A DNA stretch of 64,000 bases from Pedobacter sp. BMA (GCF_001027745.1 NZ_LECU01000011.1:1-64000), one strand, 5' to 3'. Counted from the first letter of the stretch, positions 52,733-63,191 are shown. The notes: generated from the sequence alone by a model not told the origin. Numbers and translations: made by a program.

Positions 52733-54235
52733 CTATGACCCGGTTTTACACATATTAATCATCATGGTAAGCTCATCAACGGCAGCTTCATTACTTCCAT
52801 CAAAACCGGTTAATTTAAACCTTACATTTCCATTGGCATCAATAACAAATTTGGCTGGGATTCCGTTAACCTTATAACTACTTACTACCTTATTTACTTT
52901 AGTTTGTGCATCTTTTAAATCCATCAACACTTCAAAATTATATTTCATGCTTTTGATATAATCTCCGGCATCTTTAACAGGGTCGGCTACTTTTTCCCAC
53001 GTATGAATGAATAAAAACTTCACGTTATCATCTGCTTTGTATTTATCAACAGCCATCTGCATTGCCGGGAAAGAGGCTTTACATGGCCCACACCAGGTTG
53101 CCCAGAAATCCAGAATCACTGTTTTACCTTTGTAGTCGGCTAAAGAAACCTGTTTACCATTTAAATCTGTTAGCGTAAAACCTGCTGCCGTTTCGTTAAC
53201 CATGTCTTTAGTCAGTTTTTTGCTTAAAGCTTCGAGATAACTTTTACGGGTTGCAGCAGCGTACTCTTCGTATCCTTTATCACTTCCTTTAACTTTCACA
53301 TAAAGCTTTTTAAAGTCATCGGCCATTGCCGGAGTAGCTTTTCCTGCCTTTACCACTTCTTCCAGTTTATCATAAGCTTCCTGATTTCTGTTCAATCCCA
53401 TCAAAATCTGAGCATAGCGATAATTTAAAGGTGGGTTTAAACCCTGCGATTTAGCATAGGCCATTTCAGAATATTTCAATGCCTCATCATACTTTTTCCT
53501 TTCGAACAAAATATTAGCATAAGTACTCGTTAATCCCGGATAACCCGAAGCAGAGAACTTTGCCCAGTTTTCATTTCCCTTTTTGCCATCAATATAAGAA
53601 AAAGCATTATCCATTGCTTTCTTCGCATAGATCTCTGCATTCGCAAGATCACCATTTTTATAAAAAGCAGTAGTGATGCCAGAGTAGGCATTGCCTTTCC
53701 AAAAGTCTACTTCAAGCATATTTGCATATTCATTTGCCTTGACAACATTTTTTTCTGCGGCAAATTTACCGGCTACATTTGCTCTTACATAATCATATGC
53801 CAAACGATCATCAACTTTTACATTGGGATAATTAGCCGGTGGAAATTTTTTAATCCAGCCTTTGTAGGCAGATTCTGCTTCATTAGCTGTTTTTAGCAGG
53901 TAAAAATCTTTGGATGCTGCACTTCTGGCCTGTGTGCCTAAAGGAAAACGCGTCACTACATCATTATATAACTGCTCTGATCTTTTCTGATCTCCAATCC
54001 GATAGTAGTAATTTGCTGCCATTAATACGGTAGCTTCTGTTTTGCCATCAGATAATTCGGCAAGTTTACTTCTCAGCTGTATTTTATCGGCTGTATCTTT
54101 TGATAAAACCAGTTTATTGAGGTACTGTGCTGTAGTATCCGTAGTTTTTTTATCCTGTGCATTCACTGAAATCAATACAGCATTTGCCAGTAGATACAAG
54201 CCGGTGGTTCTTAAGAGTTTCATATTATTTTTCAT
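52733..54235 (-). CDS. TPR and thioredoxin-fold (TlpA-like) exported protein
   Basis: The 500-residue protein has a signal peptide (up to ISVNAQ). Residues about 60-340 are helical with TPR-like repeats. A TlpA/AhpC-TSA domain follows with the redox pair Cys382-Cys385 in FWATWCGPCKASFPAMQ and the cis-Pro loop GIPAKFVID. It should act as a periplasmic thiol-disulfide reductase. It sits directly downstream of SusD and SusC, a frequent layout in Pedobacter and relatives, probably supporting folding or substrate handling of the locus; that link is inference. Confidence 0.87.
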   Translation of the reverse strand: MKNNMKLLRTTGLYLLANAVLISVNAQDKKTTDTTAQYLNKLVLSKDTADKIQLRSKLAELSDGKTEATVLMAANYYYRIGDQKRSEQLYNDVVTRFPLGTQARSAASKDFYLLKTANEAESAYKGWIKKFPPANYPNVKVDDRLAYDYVRANVAGKFAAEKNVVKANEYANMLEVDFWKGNAYSGITTAFYKNGDLANAEIYAKKAMDNAFSYIDGKKGNENWAKFSASGYPGLTSTYANILFERKKYDEALKYSEMAYAKSQGLNPPLNYRYAQILMGLNRNQEAYDKLEEVVKAGKATPAMADDFKKLYVKVKGSDKGYEEYAAATRKSYLEALSKKLTKDMVNETAAGFTLTDLNGKQVSLADYKGKTVILDFWATWCGPCKASFPAMQMAVDKYKADDNVKFLFIHTWEKVADPVKDAGDYIKSMKYNFEVLMDLKDAQTKVNKVVSSYKVNGIPAKFVIDANGNVRFKLTGFDGSNEAAVDELTMMINMCKTGS

Positions 54236-54291
54236 TTAGAGTTGATTTAAAAACCCGCCATTCAATCATTACAGAACGGCGGGAAGAATAT

Positions 54292-55677
54292 TTAATATCC
54301 CGGGTTTTGGGTAAGGTTAGCGTTTAGCAATATCTGGTCTGATGGGATTGGGAATAATTGGGCGCTCGATTTATACGTGGTCTTTAACGAACCCAAAACA
54401 GCATCTGCTAATCCCATTCTTTTTAAATCAAACCATCTGTGACTATATTCACCGAATAATTCCAATTTTCTTTCCTTGGCCACTGCGGTAAGTAATCCTG
54501 CGGTAGTAGATGCGGTTGTATTACCTAAACCAGCTCTGGCTCTAATAATGTTAATATCAGCCTGTGCACCTGTGATATTCGATTGTTGCGCTCTGGCCTC
54601 TGCCCTGATTAAATATTGCTCTGCTAAACGCAATAACACAGTATATTCATTACCTAAAGTGGACGCCGTAGCCGTTTGAACCTTGTATTTATTAATTCTG
54701 TAATATTTTACCGCGTTATAAGTGGTAGAGTCAACCCAGGTTGTTTTACGATTGTCATTCATTTCAAAATCTTTTGTGAACGCACCAGACAAAACAAAGA
54801 TTGGAGGCACAATGTTGTTCGCAGAACTCGTAGTACGGTATGATGTAAACCCTGATGCACCGTATAACGAAGATAATTGTAAAATGGTCTCACTACTGGT
54901 ATTTATAAAAGCATTTGCAGTTGTAGCCATAGTATAAGTACCGGCGCCAATTACTTTTGTCGCTTCAGCTTCCGCATTTACATAATCTTTATTGTAAAGA
55001 TATGCCCTTGCAAGAAGTGCAGTTGCTGCCCATTTATTTACCCTCACCCTAAGCGCAGCAGTTCCCACGTAAGCTGTTGGAAGCAGATTTTGTGCATCCT
55101 TCAAATCACTAATCACCTGAGCATAAACCTCAGCTACAGAAGCCCTGGGTTTAGTGGCGTTGTTTAGCTCAACCGGATCTGTGGTTAATGGAACTCCTCC
55201 GTACAAATTAACAAGGTTAAGAAACATAAATGCACGGAAGAACTTAGCTTCACCGGTAAGCTGATTTTTTACAGTAGCACTCACACCGCTTGTCTTATCC
55301 AATCCGTCAATAATGAGATTAGCATACCTGATCACCTGATAAGAATAACCCCAAATGTAGTTTGAGGATGTTCCGTTTGTGGTTGAAACAACATTTTGTG
55401 TGAATTGAACATAATCAGAAACTGCTGTTGTGTTCTGCAACTCATCAGCCGATAATCCCGAAGCCCATGTTTCGTACTGAATAGAATTAAGGAATGAGTA
55501 ATTAGAGTAAAGAGACAATGTTGCACTGGTTGCAGAGTTATCACTGGCAAAAGCATCATCTTTTGAAATTAAGTTAGTAGCCAGCTTTGCCTCAACATAT
55601 TTCTTGCACGATGAAAAAGACAACAATACAAGTGACAGTGAAGCAGCTATGATGTATAAATTAAATTTAATTTTCAT
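54292..55677 (-). CDS. SusD/RagB-family outer membrane lipoprotein
   Basis: The 461-residue protein starts with a lipoprotein signal (LSLVLLSFSSC). It has the SusD-type N-terminal region NLISKDDAFASDNSATSATLSLYSNYS, the TPR-like core (GEAKFFRAFMFLNLVNLYGGVPLTTDPVE) and the C-terminal LRLAEQYLIRAEARAQ, ERKLELFGEYSHRWFDLKRMG and LFPIPSDQILLNANLTQNPGY. It binds glycan or another ligand at the surface and closes over the SusC channel. It is 12 bp after susC. The ligand is unknown. Confidence 0.95.
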   Translation of the reverse strand: MKIKFNLYIIAASLSLVLLSFSSCKKYVEAKLATNLISKDDAFASDNSATSATLSLYSNYSFLNSIQYETWASGLSADELQNTTAVSDYVQFTQNVVSTTNGTSSNYIWGYSYQVIRYANLIIDGLDKTSGVSATVKNQLTGEAKFFRAFMFLNLVNLYGGVPLTTDPVELNNATKPRASVAEVYAQVISDLKDAQNLLPTAYVGTAALRVRVNKWAATALLARAYLYNKDYVNAEAEATKVIGAGTYTMATTANAFINTSSETILQLSSLYGASGFTSYRTTSSANNIVPPIFVLSGAFTKDFEMNDNRKTTWVDSTTYNAVKYYRINKYKVQTATASTLGNEYTVLLRLAEQYLIRAEARAQQSNITGAQADINIIRARAGLGNTTASTTAGLLTAVAKERKLELFGEYSHRWFDLKRMGLADAVLGSLKTTYKSSAQLFPIPSDQILLNANLTQNPGY

Positions 55678-55689
55678 GATTTCTTAAGA

Positions 55690-58600
55690 TTAAAGTGAGC
55701 AATTTATACCGAAAACAATTGTTCTGACCTGAGGTATAGCGGTATATTGTCCTGTTCCTAAACCAGAACCTGTACCCGGAACCGTCGTATCCGGATCATA
55801 TACATACTTTTGTTTCGCCCAGGTATAAATATTTTGTCCCTGTACATAGACACTAAGGTTTGATAATTTAAGCTTGCTCACAATTTGCTTTGGAAGCGTA
55901 TAGTTTAAGCTCACAGTCTTTAATTTCCAGTAAGAAGCATCACCCCAGTTTAAATCTGATGAGGTTAAGTTATTATATGACGCATCAGAAGAAGTTGATG
56001 CCGCAGGATACAATGCCACATCACCAACGGCCGACCAGCGGTTCAATATTGCAGTACTTTGATTTACATAATTAATACCGGCAGGGCTTGAGGTTAAAGT
56101 TGGGTTAAGCACACCATAACGATGATTGTATTGAAACATAAAATCAAGCGTTAATCCTTTATAGCTAAAACTATTATTGATGCCACCAAAATAAGGATGT
56201 CCATATTTTACAATATACCTGTCACCTGCAAAAGTAATGGTACCATCACCATTTATGTCCTGATAAGTGGGCAAGCCCGTTTGAGGATTTACTCCATTGT
56301 ATTGGTATCTTTTTGTTATATCTACCGGCAAACCAATTACATAACTGCTGGCATAAGATGTATTCGCCAGATTATCAAATTTCAGCAACTTGTTGCGCAA
56401 CATGGTCATGTTGATATTGGTCGACCATCTGAAGTCGCCTGATGCAACATTTACGGTATTCAACTCAAACTCGAAGCCTTTATTCTGAACAGTTGCATCA
56501 AGATTTGCATAATATCCTGAAGTTCCAATTTGCAGAGGAGTACTGATATAGTTCAACATATTAGAAGTCCTGTTGCGATAATAATCGGCCTTTAGTAAAA
56601 TTCTGTCCTTAAGAAATCCCAATTCGATAGCAATGTCAAGCTTTTTAGTGCTTTCCCATTTCAAGTCCTGATTTTCAATATTTGAAGCAACATACGTTGA
56701 GTTTCCATCATAATTGCTGCTTGTTCCCGATGTCGTATAAAGCGAATAATACAGGTAATTTGGAATCTGATCATTACCTGTTACACCGTAACTGGCTCTT
56801 AATTTACCAAAACTTAAAAAGGTTAAATCTTTCATAAAGTTTTCTTCAGTAAATATCCATGAAGCTCCTAAAGCACCAAAATTCCCGAATTTGTTATTGT
56901 TACCAAAGCGTGAAGAACCATCTCTTCTGAAAGTGCCGTCAACGATATACTTCCCTTTCCAGTTATAGTTTAAACGACCAAAAACTGCATTGTATTTGTA
57001 AATGGAATTGGAATTTAGATTTGTAGTAACAGCAGAGGCACCTAAAAGGGAATTAATCAGAGCTTCGTTACTATAACCTGTACCAGTTAATGAAATCCCC
57101 TCGGTATTGGTTTGCTGAAATGTAATACCTATTAACGCTTCAAAACTTCCTTCCCCTATTTTTTTATTATAAAGCAACTGAGGTTCTATAATATAGTTCG
57201 TATTGCTATTATCTGTATATCTTAACGAACTTATCTGTGAAGCCGCAGGATTCTGAGAGCTGGCAGGATTAATTTGCTGCTGCCTCAATCTCGTGGTACT
57301 GTAGCCTAAATTAGCTTTTACTGTCAATTCATTAATAATCTTATACGAAAGATTAACGTTAGAGATCAGGTTACTTGTTTGTGCATCAGTAGTTTTAGGG
57401 TAATAAGACAGTGGACTGGTTGAAGTCCAGTTTACCGACCCGTTTGCATTGTATAATGGATAATTTGGTGCTAAGGTATAGATGGTACTTAAATCTGTAT
57501 TCGGCATCAGGTTTTTCATGTAGGCATAGTTAACCGAGCCGTCAATATTGAACTTACCATCTGCACTTTTGTGTCCTGCACTCAACCTGCTTGAAAATGT
57601 CGTGGCACCAAAATCGCCTCCATATACTGTACCCTGTTTGCGATAGGTTGATGAGAACATGAAAGAATTTTGCGCATTGCCACCAGTTACTGAGCCCGTA
57701 GCATTAGTCATGTGTCCTGTATGGCCAATAAAATATTTTTGCCAATCAGTATAGGCATTTTGATCCCAAACTGTCAGATCCAGTGCATTCGCTGCTGTTG
57801 GTGTTACACTTGTTCTTGCAAAGGCAGCTTTTCTCATGGCTAAATACTGTTCTGTATTCATCATAGGAATGTAGTTCGAAACATTTGAAATACCACTGTT
57901 GACATTAAAATTGTAAGCAGTTTTACCTTTCCCTCCTTTTTTTGTTGTAATCAAAATCACTCCGTTAGAACCACGTGATCCATAAATTGCTGTAGCATCT
58001 GCATCTTTCAGAATATCAATACGCTCAATATCTTCAGGTGCAATCATACTGAATGGACTAACACCTCCGTTCGCAGCCGAAACTCCGTAAGCATTCAAAT
58101 TATCAGTGGCAGGTTGTGCAGCATTAAAAAGAGTAAACGGCACACCATCAATCACATACAACGGAATAAAACCCGCTCCTGAAAGTGCTGTTGCTGAACC
58201 ACGGATATTTACCCTCACTCCCGCTCCGGGCAACCCGTTATCCTGGGTAATCTGAACTCCGGAAATTCTTCCCTGCATAGCCAGTAAAGGATTCTCCACT
58301 GTTTGTTTACCAATATCGCCCGAAGTAATTGAGCTCACCGCTCCCGTATTCAATCTTTTTGTAGTACTTCCATAACCAATTACCTGCACCTGATCCAATG
58401 CGGCTGCCGATGCGCTTAGTTTGATATCAATCAGACTGGCTACTCCGCTCTGTAATAAACCGCCTGTAATTTTTAGCTCTTTGGTTTCATAACCGATGTA
58501 TGAAATTACCAGAACATCACCTTCGTTAAGTTCCAGCACAAAAGACCCGGTTGATCCTGTTAGTGCATATTTTTTAGTACCCTTTACCAATACTGTGGCA

Positions 58601-59049
58601 CCAACCAGCGGATTGTTGTTTTCATCTACAACCCGGCCGTTGAAACGGGATGCTGTAAATATCGCGCCGATTTTATCAATAAATGATTTCTCTTCTTTTT
58701 TAATCAGCACCGTTTTAGCTTCAATTTTATAGCTTAACGACTTGTTTTTCAAACAATAATCAATTACTTCGGCTAACGGAGTGTTGTTAAACTCAACATT
58801 GATTTTAGTCGCATCGTTAAGTGTTTGCGTAGTATATAAAATTCGGTATTCGGTTTGTTTTTCTATTTCTTTAAATACACGTTCAATGCTGACATTTTTA
58901 GCCGAAAAAGTTAGTTTTTGAGAGAAACTGGCAGCACTTACATGCACCATAAAGGCAATCATGATGGCAATGGTAAGTTTCATGGTCAGTAGTAGTTTGG
59001 AAGGAAAGCACAGGTGTAGCTTCCCTTGAAATAAAGGATTAAAATTCAT
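55690..59049 (-). CDS. SusC/RagA-family TonB-dependent receptor with STN domain
   Basis: The 1119-residue protein has a signal peptide, an STN domain (about 45-115, KLTFSAKNVSIERVFKEIEKQTEYRILYTT), a carboxypeptidase-regulatory domain (about 135-210, GRVVDENNNPLVGATVLVKGTKK), a plug (from about 230, YVIDGVPF and the IYGSRGSNGVILITTKKG signature) and a beta-barrel to the end. TonB-linked uptake through this channel with SusD as lid is established for the family. The STN domain is the part that signals to a FecR anti-sigma factor, and FecR and ECF sigma genes lie immediately upstream. A start at 58983 (MKLTIAIMIAFMVHVSAASF) is also possible. Confidence 0.95.
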   Translation of the reverse strand: MNFNPLFQGKLHLCFPSKLLLTMKLTIAIMIAFMVHVSAASFSQKLTFSAKNVSIERVFKEIEKQTEYRILYTTQTLNDATKINVEFNNTPLAEVIDYCLKNKSLSYKIEAKTVLIKKEEKSFIDKIGAIFTASRFNGRVVDENNNPLVGATVLVKGTKKYALTGSTGSFVLELNEGDVLVISYIGYETKELKITGGLLQSGVASLIDIKLSASAAALDQVQVIGYGSTTKRLNTGAVSSITSGDIGKQTVENPLLAMQGRISGVQITQDNGLPGAGVRVNIRGSATALSGAGFIPLYVIDGVPFTLFNAAQPATDNLNAYGVSAANGGVSPFSMIAPEDIERIDILKDADATAIYGSRGSNGVILITTKKGGKGKTAYNFNVNSGISNVSNYIPMMNTEQYLAMRKAAFARTSVTPTAANALDLTVWDQNAYTDWQKYFIGHTGHMTNATGSVTGGNAQNSFMFSSTYRKQGTVYGGDFGATTFSSRLSAGHKSADGKFNIDGSVNYAYMKNLMPNTDLSTIYTLAPNYPLYNANGSVNWTSTSPLSYYPKTTDAQTSNLISNVNLSYKIINELTVKANLGYSTTRLRQQQINPASSQNPAASQISSLRYTDNSNTNYIIEPQLLYNKKIGEGSFEALIGITFQQTNTEGISLTGTGYSNEALINSLLGASAVTTNLNSNSIYKYNAVFGRLNYNWKGKYIVDGTFRRDGSSRFGNNNKFGNFGALGASWIFTEENFMKDLTFLSFGKLRASYGVTGNDQIPNYLYYSLYTTSGTSSNYDGNSTYVASNIENQDLKWESTKKLDIAIELGFLKDRILLKADYYRNRTSNMLNYISTPLQIGTSGYYANLDATVQNKGFEFELNTVNVASGDFRWSTNINMTMLRNKLLKFDNLANTSYASSYVIGLPVDITKRYQYNGVNPQTGLPTYQDINGDGTITFAGDRYIVKYGHPYFGGINNSFSYKGLTLDFMFQYNHRYGVLNPTLTSSPAGINYVNQSTAILNRWSAVGDVALYPAASTSSDASYNNLTSSDLNWGDASYWKLKTVSLNYTLPKQIVSKLKLSNLSVYVQGQNIYTWAKQKYVYDPDTTVPGTGSGLGTGQYTAIPQVRTIVFGINCSL

Positions 59050-59276
59050 ACTTTCGTTTGTTTGGGTTAATGCGTAAATGGATCTCAGAAATTTGTTTTT
59101 AAGGGTTAACTCAGCTTTATGGCCATGGAAGTGCTGGTAACACTTTCGTGGCTTTTTTGCTTAAAAAACCTGCTCATGTTACGCCGCGGCTGGTAGTTTT
59201 CTTTTCATGTTGTGGTTTTTAGTTAGTTGTTTATTTTTATTATTTATAAAGGGTGGTTAATCCTTTAGGCAGTGTT

Positions 59277-60422
59277 TTATTTTACGGTAATTATTTTATT
59301 TTTGATAAAAAAACGGATGTTGCCTGTTTCTTCGAGCATGGTAAGTACCGAAGAAATGTTATCAAAGCGGGATACAGAGCCTGTAAACGATGGAGTGTTA
59401 TTTTCATCCAGCTCACTTACAAAACGTACACCATACCAGCGTGACAATTTGCGTAGAATACTTTCAAGTGGTTCATCTTTGAAACGGAATTCTCCGTTTT
59501 TCCAATCGATAGCCAATGCCGGATCGATTTCACTAACCTGTAAAGCATTGTTTCTAAATACAGATTGCTGATTAGGTGACAAAACCTCATGTTGCCCGCT
59601 TGCCGAAACCTGAACTGAACCTTCGAGCAAAGTTGTTTTAATATTATCTTCATTAGAATAAGCATTGATATTAAAATGGGTTCCCAATACTTCGACTTCC
59701 TGTTTTGCAGTCTCGACCAAAAACGGATGGGTTTTATCTTTTGTCACCTCAAAATAGGCTTCCCCAGTTAAACTAACTATACGTTTTTGTTGCCCACCAA
59801 ACTCGCCCGGAAACGTTAAGGAACTGGCTGCATTCAACCATACCTTTGTTCCGTCGGCCAGTACCACCTGATGCTGTCCGCCAGCTGGGGTTTCAATGGT
59901 GTTCTTCTGGTTGCTTGCGTCCGCATTACGATCGAGAATGGTGAACACAACAACACCGTTTGCAGCCTTTTCTATTTTAATTCCGTTCAGCGTATCAAGC
60001 GTACCATTTCTTTCATCAAGATTGATTTTCTGTCCATTGGCCAATTTAAGAACCGCTGTGTTTTTACCTGGAGCAATATCATTTGCATATCGGCGGGAAG
60101 CGTCTTCGTTCCTCATTCTCCAGAAAACAATGGTACCTAACAGCACAATCGCTATAGCTGCTGCAATGGCTGAGATCATTCGAAACCTCGTCACCTTAAG
60201 GGAATTCGTGCCGCTTGCTTCCTTTTCTGAACCTAGGTTAATTTGAGCATCAATTTTTAGTTTTAATGCGATACCAAAAGCTACCTTATCTTCTTCAGAC
60301 TTATTCCAGCTAGTTTGTTCAAGCTCTTGTTCCACCCAATCGTTAACGGCATCGGCTTCCTTCACACTTGCCTGTCCGTCATTATAACGCTTTAAAAGTT
60401 CTTTAACTTGTTCGGTTTTCAT
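59277..60422 (-). CDS. FecR-family anti-sigma factor
   Basis: The 381-residue protein has a cytoplasmic N-terminal region (about 1-80), one membrane helix (about 83-103, MISAIAAAIAIVLLGTIVFW), a FecR domain (IETPAGGQHQVVLADGTKVWLNAASSLTFPGEF) and a C-terminal DUF4974 domain (FRFKDEPLESILRKLSRWYGV) that resembles STN and meets its counterpart in SusC. It keeps the sigma factor inactive until substrate binding is signalled. It is downstream of the sigma gene by 89 bp and upstream of susC by 227 bp. Confidence 0.95.
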   Translation of the reverse strand: MKTEQVKELLKRYNDGQASVKEADAVNDWVEQELEQTSWNKSEEDKVAFGIALKLKIDAQINLGSEKEASGTNSLKVTRFRMISAIAAAIAIVLLGTIVFWRMRNEDASRRYANDIAPGKNTAVLKLANGQKINLDERNGTLDTLNGIKIEKAANGVVVFTILDRNADASNQKNTIETPAGGQHQVVLADGTKVWLNAASSLTFPGEFGGQQKRIVSLTGEAYFEVTKDKTHPFLVETAKQEVEVLGTHFNINAYSNEDNIKTTLLEGSVQVSASGQHEVLSPNQQSVFRNNALQVSEIDPALAIDWKNGEFRFKDEPLESILRKLSRWYGVRFVSELDENNTPSFTGSVSRFDNISSVLTMLEETGNIRFFIKNKIITVK

Positions 60423-60511
60423 AGGTATTTAGGCAAGCTAGAGGACGCCTTACAATACTATATTCCGAAAAGAGGACTTTGGTAGTAGATTTATTTTAGA
60501 AAAAAATAAAA

Positions 60512-61105
60512 TTATTTTAAAAGATGCGCAAAAAGCACTAGCATTGTCCCTGATAGATTCAATTTCAACGATTTTGCAATCAGTTTAAGCGCATTATTAA
60601 TCTGTTTCTTAACAGTTAATTCCGATATCCCAAGTTTTTGAGCAATTTCCTTATGAGAAAGCTGTTCATCACGGCTCAAAACATAAACTTGCCGCATCTT
60701 CCCAGGTAGTTTCGAAACCGCTGTATCAATATTTTCCTGAAGTTCTTTTACAGAAATGTCATCTTCAGTTTGCGCTGTAGTGTTTTCAAAATGATATCCG
60801 AGGCGCTCGATAAAATTTTCCTTATGTATATTCTTTTCGATATACTTTAATGATAGATTACGGACTGATTTAATCAGGTAAGCTGCAAGCGGCCCTTTAA
60901 CTTCCAAAGATTCCTTACGGTTCCAGATGGATACAAAAATCTCCTGTACAATATCAGCGGCTTCATCTTCTGATTTGGTGAGTTTGACAGCGTGATTCAT
61001 CATCTTTTCCCAAAATCGATTATAGATTTCTGTAAAGGCTGTGTGCTCCCCGTTTTTTAAACGCAGTAGCAAGTCATTATCCGATAATTCGTTTACAGAC
61101 GCCAT
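60512..61105 (-). CDS. ECF sigma factor of the SusC/FecR locus
   Basis: The 197-residue protein has sigma region 2 (EIYNRFWEKMMNHAVKLTKSEDEAADIVQEIFVSIWNRK) and region 4 (LPGKMRQVYVLSRDEQLSHKEIAQKLGISELTVKKQINNALKLI). It is the typical Bacteroidota ECF factor paired with FecR. The C-terminus has a hydrophobic tail (LSGTMLVLFAHLLK), which could contact the membrane or the anti-sigma factor. Expected target is the susC promoter. A TATATTCG near -7 match lies at 61122-61115, so its mRNA may be almost leaderless. Confidence 0.94.
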   Translation of the reverse strand: MASVNELSDNDLLLRLKNGEHTAFTEIYNRFWEKMMNHAVKLTKSEDEAADIVQEIFVSIWNRKESLEVKGPLAAYLIKSVRNLSLKYIEKNIHKENFIERLGYHFENTTAQTEDDISVKELQENIDTAVSKLPGKMRQVYVLSRDEQLSHKEIAQKLGISELTVKKQINNALKLIAKSLKLNLSGTMLVLFAHLLK

Positions 61106-61415
61106 ACAATGAGACGAATATAAGGATTTGAACAGAGTTTAAACACTATTTCAATGTCAAAACAAAAAAATAACTACAAAATTAATAGACATTATTTCGG
61201 CAAGACATTTATTTGTGGACTTAAATCGGTTTAGTTAAAAAATCTTTATCCACGAACTCTATTACTATGTTACCCGGAGATCTCCCAAATGCCGCAGATT
61301 GGATTTTATGAAGAAGTCTCATGGCATAATAAATCTAAAAGATCAGCGAAATCTGCGCGATCTGCGAGAAATTATTGTATAACAAGACGTCGCAATTCTA
61401 ATAGTATATGATAAA
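61106..61415. repeat. Intergenic region with CGCAGATT/AATCTGCG repeat
   Basis: This 310-bp gap holds no gene. It contains GCCGCAGATT (61291-61300), then GATCAGCGAAATCTGCGCGATCTGCGAGAAA-like wording at 61341-61371, so CGCAGATT at 61293-61300 is mirrored by AATCTGCG at 61350-61357. It looks like a dispersed repeat remnant, similar in type to the two other palindromes in this window. Confidence 0.5.
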
Positions 61416-62963
61416 TCAATCCTTAATTATTGTGCCCACATTTACAAACTTATATGTAGGTAACATGCCTGATATTGATTTCACCTTATTAAACTGAATA
61501 TCCTCGGCATTTGTCACATTTACTTTTGCATTTTCCGGTAGTATAATATTACTGAACGATACGTTATTTAACCGATGCGAAACATCTTCAAAACCATTGA
61601 TATCAATTATTACGCCGTTCGGAACAGCGATTGACATATCAATATTCCTGAATACAAAGTTTTCGAAAGTTGGGATTTCTGTTGCCGGCTCGCCATCATT
61701 ATTATAATTTACTGCAGAGAATATGGTGATTTTCATCAGCTCACAATCGGCAACAGTTACATTCCTAACGTAACCTCCCCTATCTTTAGTCCCTTTAATC
61801 TGCATACCATGAAGGAGTTTCCCTGCTTTACAGTCTTGCACCAATACATCACTTACCCCGCCCGACATTTCACTGCCAATAGATATTCCGTGCCCATTTT
61901 TGAAATCACAATCAGTTATACGAACATTTTTCGTTGGCTTTGCTATTAAGAATCCTTCGGGGTTCTTGCCAGATTTGATGGCAATGCAATCATCCCCCGT
62001 ATCAAAAGTAGAATTAAAAATATAGGAATCAGTTGAAGAATCAGGGTCTATACCATCGCCATTTCTGATGTTTTTAGTAATGATATTTAAATTATAGCAA
62101 CTTATGTCATCACTATAGATGTAATGGATAGTCCAGCATGGCGGTTCGGTAACGGTAAGTCCTGAAATACTTACATTTTGGGCGTTCATTAAACAGATTA
62201 AACGCCCTCTGCTTCTGATCCCATTGGCTTTAGTCATGGCCTCACCAAGCTTTCGTCCACCACCTACAATTTTACCTTTTCCGGTAATGGTTAAATTTCT
62301 GACATTGTAACTCCCGTCACGGTTAAGCGTTCCTGCATTTAATAAGCTGGCGTAAGTTTTCATTTCCCAGCCTTCAAAGCGGTTCAAAATCATTGGCAGG
62401 TAGTCTTCCGGAACCTGCGTCCCTTTTAATACTCCCCCCTCCTCTATTTTTAATGTCATGTTACTCTTTAAATGTAAAGCGCCGGATAAAAACGTGCCTC
62501 TCGGAATGAATACTGTACCTCCCGCTGAACAGGCGTCAATGGCAGCCTGAATGGATTTCGTATTGATCCTTGTGCTGTCTGCCACTGCACCGTAACTTAA
62601 AATATTAAAGATTTTTCCTGATACCATTGTTTTAAATCGAATACTATTGCTTAAGTAACTTGCCCTTGCTTTCCCTTTTATCAACACTTTCGCAATGTAC
62701 CATGTATTAGGTTTTAATTCGGTAATTGTAAAATTGGTTTTGCCACAATAACTAACTCTCTTATTGTTCACCACAATCTCGTAACCCAATGACTTAGCTT
62801 CATCCTGCTTTTCCCATATCAGCGTAACCGATCGTTCAGATAATGTACCTGGTGCGATCAACAAATTAAATTTACTGGTATCAAACGCGTTAACTACGGC
62901 TGGCGATAAAAAAAGAGTAAACAGGAAAAATGTAATCGCAAGGAGGTATTGAATTTTTGGCAT
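61416..62963 (-). CDS. GH28 polygalacturonase-family glycoside hydrolase
   Basis: The 515-residue protein has a signal peptide, an FN3-like domain (about 30-112), then a parallel beta-helix. GH28 motifs are present: GDGIDPDSSTDSYIFNSTFDTGDDCIAIKSG with the catalytic Asp residues, GHGISIGSEMSGGV, and IKGTKDRGGYV in place of RIKT. Such enzymes cut galacturonan in pectin, or remove rhamnose or xylogalacturonan units. It is likely exported. It lies on the same strand upstream of the sigma/FecR/SusC/SusD genes, suggesting a pectin-related locus. Confidence 0.9.
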   Translation of the reverse strand: MPKIQYLLAITFFLFTLFLSPAVVNAFDTSKFNLLIAPGTLSERSVTLIWEKQDEAKSLGYEIVVNNKRVSYCGKTNFTITELKPNTWYIAKVLIKGKARASYLSNSIRFKTMVSGKIFNILSYGAVADSTRINTKSIQAAIDACSAGGTVFIPRGTFLSGALHLKSNMTLKIEEGGVLKGTQVPEDYLPMILNRFEGWEMKTYASLLNAGTLNRDGSYNVRNLTITGKGKIVGGGRKLGEAMTKANGIRSRGRLICLMNAQNVSISGLTVTEPPCWTIHYIYSDDISCYNLNIITKNIRNGDGIDPDSSTDSYIFNSTFDTGDDCIAIKSGKNPEGFLIAKPTKNVRITDCDFKNGHGISIGSEMSGGVSDVLVQDCKAGKLLHGMQIKGTKDRGGYVRNVTVADCELMKITIFSAVNYNNDGEPATEIPTFENFVFRNIDMSIAVPNGVIIDINGFEDVSHRLNNVSFSNIILPENAKVNVTNAEDIQFNKVKSISGMLPTYKFVNVGTIIKD

Positions 62964-63191
62964 AATATATCTGGTTATGAAAATGATTGGCTATCAATTC
63001 CAACAAATATAGTGTACTCTCAGAATAATCCATCCTGCTATGTACTGCCCTGTAAATTCTTATAGTAACGCTGCCGTTTATTGTAGAATAGTGCTTTCAA
63101 CTAATGGAGTTATTTAATGTTAAAACACATTATGCTGACAAACATTCAGGCTACAATCCCGTTTTTTACATAGAATTTAACACAAAACAAT

